Assembly: GCA_002427805.1 (NCBI GenBank)
Contig: DIZB01000020.1
Coordinates: forward strand, 27,130-37,194
Length of the DNA stretch: 10,065 nt
From: Candidatus Saccharibacteria bacterium UBA6039
Lineage (GTDB): Bacteria; Patescibacteriota; Saccharimonadia; Saccharimonadales; Saccharimonadaceae
Direction of reading: 5' to 3'
The notes beneath the pieces were generated by a model. It worked only from the letters and a program-made list of their open reading frames with translations, had not been told where the DNA came from and made no database searches. Each line of letters starts with the position of its first letter. The first letter of the stretch is position 1. The position numbers and the translations under genes were made by a program. This document shows positions 6,124-10,065 of the stretch, in pieces.

Positions 6124-6161
6124 TAGAAAAAAGAGATCATTATGATCTCTTTTTTCTATGG
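6121..6161. terminator. Perfect 19-bp bidirectional terminator hairpin
   Basis: The arms 6121-6139 and 6143-6161 are perfectly complementary over 19 bp around the loop TTA. Each inner stem (GAGATCA/TGATCTC) is flanked by an A6 and a T6 tract, so it can act as an intrinsic terminator in both directions: for tRNA-Leu on the plus strand and for the four-gene operon on the minus strand. The left arm begins with the CCA of tRNA-Leu. The right arm contains the stop codon and last proline codon of the solute-binding protein gene. Confidence 0.9.
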
Positions 6162-7958
6162 AGTCTTGTAAACGTCTCTTGAACTATCTGACCAATAAAG
6201 AATATCAGCATAACGATCGGCTGGATTCACAAGCACATTTGACGATGCGTACGGTAAAACAACCTTACTGCTCACATATTGCTCAGTTGATTGGTAGAGC
6301 CCAATAGCCGGGACATCTGCAATCCACTGGCGAGCAAATGCTAAGTACTTAGCATTGCGTAAGCTCGGCTCGAGTCGTGAACGTGCACTTGAAAGTGCGT
6401 CATCGCTAATCGCATTAGCATAGTTTGAGAAGTTAAAGCCAGACCGATTTGGATAGGCCTGTGACGAGTGCCAATAGGCATAGACATCTGGGTCTGCACC
6501 GATTGTGAGTTGGTAAAGAAGGACATCATAGTTACGCTTTTGAAGTATATCCTGAGTGACATGCTGTGATGGGTCAGTCGGGTCAACAACAAGTGTTGAA
6601 ACAACGATACCTAGTTTACGCCACTCGGTGACAAGTTCCTCCAGTACCCTTTCATAATCTGCATCCTTTGTCGTGACCACGTTTAACTTTAGCTCGATGC
6701 CGTTTTTCTTACGTGTTGTTCCGTCGAGTTTCCAGCCGTCCGCATCCAAAATACTTGCAGCGGTGGCGGCATCGTACGGTGCGACCTTTGGCACATCGCC
6801 TGCTACTTCACCATCAATAAATGGTAGGTCGAGCCCCGGAGCTGTAATCGGTAATTTTGCCCTAATGGCTTTCATATTCGTACCGCGTTGCAAGGCTTGT
6901 CTAATTGATTTATCTTTCAGAAAATCACTGGTGGTATTAAAGAGCGCGTAGACACCACTATCTATCGGACTCGTCCGCACATCGTAGCGAGACTGATTCA
7001 TCAGACTGGCATTTGTTGCAGAAAGATCAGGAGACGCGCTCACCTCACCATTTGATAGCGCCTTTATAATTTCGTCGCGAGTACCGTAGACATGTAGTTG
7101 GAATCGATCGAGCTTGGCTGATCCTCCATAGTAATCAGTGTTTCGAGCAAGGTGGATAATTTTGCGACCCGTTGTAAGATCGATATCTTGTATGAGTTGT
7201 AAACTGAACGGACCAGTCCCAATTGGGGCCTGGCTGAAATCATTTTCCCGAAGCGTATTAGGCGTTACCTTTGATAAAATATGCTCAGGTAAAATGGGAA
7301 CACCTGCAAGCGCTTGAGGAAATGCCGCATACACAGCAGGTACAGTAAACTGCACGGTACTATCATCAAGTGCGGTAACGGTAATATCATTCCAGCCGGT
7401 AATCGTCGAACGAACACTTGGATTCTTAATCAGACCAAAGGTGAAGGCAACATCCTTGGCGCTCAGAGCAACGCCATCTTGCCATCGAACGCCAGCACGA
7501 AGCTTAATTGTGTACACTTTACCCGTACCGTCTACTGACATACTCGAGGCGAGGTCATCCGCAAGATGTCCACTCGTATCATACGTAAATAGTTTTGAGA
7601 ATATAAGTTGGCTGGCCGAAAGTTCGGCACTTGAGGCCGCATAGAGAGGATTCAGGGTGTCAACGGGACCAAGTACTGCCTCTGCGTATGTCCCATTAAG
7701 AGCAGCAGTCGTCGTACGGTAGTTTTGTTGATTCCACATTAATTGCAATCCCGTTGCAATGATAATGAGACCGACGGCCGTTACCCAAATAATGATATGG
7801 CGCTGAACTTCACGCGCATTGCTCCAACGACGAACAATAAAGCGCCGCGCGTGGCGCATAGTTACGCCCTCAGCTCGACGCATTCGTTTCGATAGTAGTT
7901 TTTTGTTAAAGCTCAGCTTTTGTAATCGCTGCCACCGTGAAGGTTTATCTTCATCCAT
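6156..7958 (-). CDS. Membrane-anchored family 5 solute-binding protein (oligopeptide type)
   Basis: This 600-residue protein is a SBP_bac_5 member, the class of OppA/DppA-like receptors that deliver peptides or other solutes to ABC importers. Recognisable parts are GPVDTLNPLYAASSAEL (97-113), LFTYDTSGHLADDLASS (123-139), WQDGVALSAKDVAFTF (159-174), PILPEHIL, GTGPF and the late ADPDVYAYWHSSQ region. The N-terminus is unusual: about 54 residues rich in Arg and Lys, then one hydrophobic helix (about 55-75), and no lipobox cysteine. It is therefore probably anchored by an uncleaved helix with a basic cytoplasmic tail instead of a lipid. It follows secG by 14 nt, and its Shine-Dalgarno AAGGA (7970-7974) overlaps the secG stop, suggesting coupling. 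No permease or ATPase gene is adjacent in the window. Peptide specificity is inferred from the family and from the upstream aminopeptidase. Confidence 0.9.
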   Translation of the reverse strand: MDEDKPSRWQRLQKLSFNKKLLSKRMRRAEGVTMRHARRFIVRRWSNAREVQRHIIIWVTAVGLIIIATGLQLMWNQQNYRTTTAALNGTYAEAVLGPVDTLNPLYAASSAELSASQLIFSKLFTYDTSGHLADDLASSMSVDGTGKVYTIKLRAGVRWQDGVALSAKDVAFTFGLIKNPSVRSTITGWNDITVTALDDSTVQFTVPAVYAAFPQALAGVPILPEHILSKVTPNTLRENDFSQAPIGTGPFSLQLIQDIDLTTGRKIIHLARNTDYYGGSAKLDRFQLHVYGTRDEIIKALSNGEVSASPDLSATNASLMNQSRYDVRTSPIDSGVYALFNTTSDFLKDKSIRQALQRGTNMKAIRAKLPITAPGLDLPFIDGEVAGDVPKVAPYDAATAASILDADGWKLDGTTRKKNGIELKLNVVTTKDADYERVLEELVTEWRKLGIVVSTLVVDPTDPSQHVTQDILQKRNYDVLLYQLTIGADPDVYAYWHSSQAYPNRSGFNFSNYANAISDDALSSARSRLEPSLRNAKYLAFARQWIADVPAIGLYQSTEQYVSSKVVLPYASSNVLVNPADRYADILYWSDSSRDVYKTP

Positions 7959-7972
7959 GCGTTTTATTATCC

Positions 7973-8206
7973 TTACTTAACTGCGGGCAAAAGAAGCCCA
8001 GCGAGAATAGAAAGAACAAAAACAACGGCAAGCACAACTGATACTTCGAATAAATTCTTATCGAGTCCACGGCGGGTTGTATAGAGCTCACCAGAGCTAC
8101 CGAAACCGGCACCAAGTGATGCACCACGTTGCTGTAGAAGGATAGCTAAGATAAGTAAAATCGATGAGCCGATAGTAACAAATTGTAGAAATGCATTAAT
8201 ATTCAT
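7973..8206 (-). CDS. secG: Preprotein translocase subunit SecG
   Basis: The 77-residue product has the SecG pattern: a first transmembrane helix (about 7-25), the conserved loop LLQQRGASLGAGFGSSGELYTTRRG (split here by function: glutamine/arginine turn, glycine-rich segment, RRG), and a second helix (about 53-75). SecG joins SecY and SecE in the inner-membrane channel and eases SecA-driven export. The start is fixed by AGGAG at 8212-8216, 5 nt before the ATG, which overlaps the stop of the upstream holin-like gene and suggests translational coupling. Length and fold are normal for small-genome bacteria. Confidence 0.93.
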   Translation of the reverse strand: MNINAFLQFVTIGSSILLILAILLQQRGASLGAGFGSSGELYTTRRGLDKNLFEVSVVLAVVFVLSILAGLLLPAVK

Positions 8207-8214
8207 ATATTCTC

Positions 8215-8598
8215 CTATGCTGCACTACTAGTACGAAGTTCTAGTGCGGCGCTTACTATATAGTTTATCAGACTCAGTAACATTCCTGTCAGAATTGAGT
8301 CGAAAAACGACATTGATAAACCTGGTGCGATTGCAAGTGATATATATACGAGTAGCCCATTGACCACAAACATAAACAGTCCAAGTGTCACCAGAATTGC
8401 TGGAAGTGAAAGAATGACGAGTAATGGCTTTAAAATTGTATTGATAATTGAGAATATTAACCCTGCGAGCAAGAATCCCCACACGCCAACGCTATAAGTT
8501 ACTGAGCTGTCATGCGTACCAAGCAAGCGGACGGCAAGCCAGAGCCCAATCGAGTTCAATAACCACCGCACCAAGAATACAAAAAACTGTCGTTTCAT
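8215..8598 (-). CDS. Four-helix membrane protein, phage holin 4 superfamily (YvlD-like)
   Basis: The 127-residue protein is almost wholly hydrophobic, with four predicted helices at about 5-25, 37-55, 60-88 and 96-118. The segment INTILKPLLVILSLPAILV, followed by TLGLFMFVVNGLL, is the hallmark of the PF04020 family (phage holin 4_2, YvlD-like). These proteins are widespread chromosomal membrane proteins; despite the name, most are not tied to phages, and their function is poorly defined. It lies between pepP (14-nt gap) and secG (8-nt gap), so it is probably co-transcribed. No usable Shine-Dalgarno is present, only GAGAG touching the ATG, and an extended -10 box lies 8 nt upstream. No endolysin or other phage gene is nearby, so a lysis role is unlikely here. 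Confidence 0.85.
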   Translation of the reverse strand: MKRQFFVFLVRWLLNSIGLWLAVRLLGTHDSSVTYSVGVWGFLLAGLIFSIINTILKPLLVILSLPAILVTLGLFMFVVNGLLVYISLAIAPGLSMSFFDSILTGMLLSLINYIVSAALELRTSSAA

Positions 8599-8606
8599 CT
8601 CTCACT

Positions 8607-8615
8607 AGTATATCA
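8607..8615 (-). promoter_or_regulatory. Possible internal promoter overlapping the pepP stop codon
   Basis: On the minus strand TGA-TATACT forms an extended -10, in which TGA is also the stop codon of pepP. The hexamer ends 8 nt before the ATG of the holin-like gene, so a transcript starting here would be nearly leaderless. No clear -35 is visible. Confidence 0.35.
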
Positions 8616-9812
8616 CAAAGAGGTCGGGAGTGCGGCGCTGAGGTTAGTGGCACCACGCTCGGTAATAAGAACATCGTCTTCAATTCGTACGCCGATCCCC
8701 TCTTCGGGAATGTAAATACCCGGCTCAACAGTGAGGACCATGCCAGCCTCAAAGGTTACAGGCCCACCAAGACTATCGTGTACATCGACACCTAACCCAT
8801 GGCTAATTGCATGTGGGAAATATTTTCGATAATCTTCAGGGCTTTTAAGTAGGCCAAGACTTCCTAACGCAGTCTTCATAATCTCGTCAACTGACTCTTG
8901 GTAGTCAGCAACCACAAGCCCGGGCTTTAGTAAACGAATAATCGCTTTGTGAGCTTTTTCAACGGCCTGGTGTACCTCGATTTGGCGAGCTGTTGGTGTA
9001 CCAACTGCGTACGTCCTTGTGATATCAGCAGCATACCCATAGGCTCGTGCACCGATATCGAGGAGTACGAGCGTGCCAGACTTTAGCTTGTCGCTATTTC
9101 GGTTGTAATGGAGCGTCACTGCATTTTTACCACCCGCAACAATTGGATCATATGCGTGACCGGCCGCACCAGCCCGACGAAAGGCATAGGTAAACTCAGC
9201 TTCCACTTCGTATTCAGCCTTTAAGTCGGGGAGAAGCGTCTTTACGTCAGCAAATGCGCTGTTCGTTAATTTAATCGCTTTTTTTATTGCAGCAATTTCA
9301 ACAGGCTGCTTAATGGCGCGAAGTTTTGACAACTCACGGCGACAATCTTGCACATCCGCAAAAATTCTCTGAAGTAAGCTATACAGTTTATGTTGAGCTG
9401 GGTTCGTACTAAAATCAAAGTGCTCCTTGCCTGGATGATCACCTAGCGCATAAACAACGCTGTGTTTCGATGCCAAGTCTCGCAACATACGATCAGCTTC
9501 GTCCTGGTCAATAACTGCATCAACACCACTGATTTTTAAAGCCTGTTCGGCAGATAAACTACCGTCGAAAATCTGATGCATATCACTCACATATGGCCGG
9601 ATAATCCAGCTTTTGCCACGAGTACCGTCAATAATAACTTGCCAGTCGGGTGCATCAATGCCTGTTAGCCACCAAAAGTTCGCTTCTTGTTCAAATTGAA
9701 AAGCAGCATCATTCCCTCGCTGCATTTGGTTATATGCAGTAAGCACAATGATGCCGCCTTTAAGCACTTTAGAAAGTTTTTGGCGATTTTGAACAAAGAA
9801 TGACGAATCCAT
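8613..9812 (-). CDS. pepP: Xaa-Pro aminopeptidase, M24B family
   Basis: The enzyme removes an N-terminal residue from peptides with proline in second position, using two metal ions (usually Mn). The 399-residue product has the aminopeptidase P N-terminal domain (about 1-165, including EANFWWLTG at 43-51) and a pita-bread catalytic domain. All five metal ligands are visible: D252 in LLDIGAR, D263 in ADITRT, H338 in HAISHGLG, E363 in TVEPGIYIP and E378 in VRIEDD. H345 in DVHD is the usual proton-shuttle site. It is somewhat shorter than E. coli PepP (441) but looks complete, with no signal peptide, so cytoplasmic. It heads a minus-strand operon with the holin-like gene, secG and the solute-binding protein; pairing with a probable peptide receptor suggests processing of imported peptides. 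The start has no Shine-Dalgarno and a -10 box 6 nt upstream. It ends in TGA. Confidence 0.94.
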   Translation of the reverse strand: MDSSFFVQNRQKLSKVLKGGIIVLTAYNQMQRGNDAAFQFEQEANFWWLTGIDAPDWQVIIDGTRGKSWIIRPYVSDMHQIFDGSLSAEQALKISGVDAVIDQDEADRMLRDLASKHSVVYALGDHPGKEHFDFSTNPAQHKLYSLLQRIFADVQDCRRELSKLRAIKQPVEIAAIKKAIKLTNSAFADVKTLLPDLKAEYEVEAEFTYAFRRAGAAGHAYDPIVAGGKNAVTLHYNRNSDKLKSGTLVLLDIGARAYGYAADITRTYAVGTPTARQIEVHQAVEKAHKAIIRLLKPGLVVADYQESVDEIMKTALGSLGLLKSPEDYRKYFPHAISHGLGVDVHDSLGGPVTFEAGMVLTVEPGIYIPEEGIGVRIEDDVLITERGATNLSAALPTSL

Positions 9813-9818
9813 GTGTCT

Positions 9819-9827
9819 ATATTAACA
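9819..9827 (-). promoter_or_regulatory. Extended -10 promoter of pepP, predicted leaderless
   Basis: On the minus strand TGT-TAATAT forms an extended -10 followed by six bases (AGACAC) and the ATG. The spacing is identical to that upstream of the GH13 gene, predicting transcription starting at the initiation codon. No clear -35 and no Shine-Dalgarno are present. Confidence 0.5.
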
Positions 9828-9874
9828 CGACCATATCTGTAAGTTACGACTTAGTGTGGTATGTGACTAACGTG

Positions 9875-10065
9875 CTAATTGGGTGTTTGAGCGGTTAGCT
9901 CGTCGGAGAAGGCGGCACTGCTAGCTGTAAAGTTCGGAGTGATTGCCTGTACGTGATAGAAATACATAGTAGCCGGCTTTAGATTTTTTGATACACCTGA
10001 AGTGCCTGTTTGTTTGATGTTAATAAGGCCACCAATAAAGTTGACGTCAGTCGACTGTTGCAGGA
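9875..10065 (-). CDS. Fibronectin type III domain protein, C-terminal end (cut by window edge)
   Basis: An open frame enters from the right edge and ends at a TAG (9875-9877), giving 62 residues. The segment GVSKNLKPATMYFYHVQAIT, followed by SSAAFSDELTAQTPN, is a typical C-terminal half of a fibronectin type III domain: the LKPxTxYxYxVxAI strand pair and the closing SDELTAQT strand. The protein ends right after this domain. Such domains are common in long secreted or surface proteins for adhesion or carbohydrate binding, but the rest of the protein, including any signal peptide, is outside the window. It runs in the same direction as pepP with 62 nt between them; pepP has its own promoter-like box there and no strong terminator is visible. 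Confidence 0.8.
   Translation of the reverse strand, partial: LQQSTDVNFIGGLINIKQTGTSGVSKNLKPATMYFYHVQAITPNFTASSAAFSDELTAQTPN

Noticed and set aside
8215..8598. Prophage remnant suggested by the holin-like protein
   Set aside because: The PF04020-type family is common on chromosomes, it is embedded in a housekeeping operon, and no other phage gene, attachment site or integrase is visible.
9851..9870. Possible terminator between the FN3 gene and pepP (TTAGT ... ACTAA)
   Set aside because: Only five A/T-rich pairs around a 10-nt loop and no T tract on the minus strand.

Overview
This window looks like a gene-dense bacterial chromosome segment from Patescibacteria (CPR), most likely a Candidatus Saccharibacteria (TM7) relative. 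That assignment is an inference from gene content (TypA, a minimal SecG, a membrane-anchored family 5 solute-binding protein without a lipobox, GH13 and GH37 enzymes, FN3 surface protein) and from tight packing. No marker here settles it. UGA is used as a normal stop (pepP ends in TGA), so the code-25 lineages SR1/Gracilibacteria are excluded.

Layout. (1) 1-3219 is a carbohydrate block: the start of a GH13 alpha-glucosidase runs off the left edge on the minus strand; a GT4 glycosyltransferase is transcribed divergently from it on the plus strand; a GH37 trehalase on the minus strand converges on the GT4 gene so tightly that their stop codons overlap. (2) 3220-3411 is intergenic and holds a trehalase promoter with a palindrome between its -35 and -10 boxes, plus an 86-nt nested imperfect palindrome downstream of typA. 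(3) 3412-5308 is typA/bipA with a good promoter and a short structured leader. (4) 5336-6161 is a plus-strand stretch: tRNA-Val(TAC), an orphan single-pass membrane protein rich in Ser/Thr/Pro, and tRNA-Leu(GAG). Each tRNA is followed by a long hairpin whose first three bases are the tRNA's own CCA. (5) 6156-9827 is a minus-strand operon in the order pepP (Xaa-Pro aminopeptidase), 4-TM holin-like membrane protein, secG, family 5 solute-binding protein; it ends in the hairpin shared with tRNA-Leu. (6) 9875-10065 is the C-terminal end of a minus-strand FN3-domain protein, cut by the right edge.

How it fits together. The alpha-glucosidase and trehalase would both release glucose from alpha-linked sugars, which suits a fermentative, host-dependent cell. 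The pepP operon joins peptide trimming, the Sec channel and a probable oligopeptide-binding protein, suggesting peptide uptake and export at the membrane. Expression signals fall into two classes. Genes within the operon or with leaders have Shine-Dalgarno sequences (secG, the solute-binding protein, the orphan). Several first genes (alpha-glucosidase, pepP, possibly trehalase and the holin-like gene) have an apparent -10 box 6-10 nt before ATG, predicting leaderless or nearly leaderless mRNAs. I see no CRISPR array, insertion sequence, rRNA or obvious defence system. The most unusual signals are the CCA-embedded hairpins, the 86-nt palindrome and the leaderless starts, not a new protein system.
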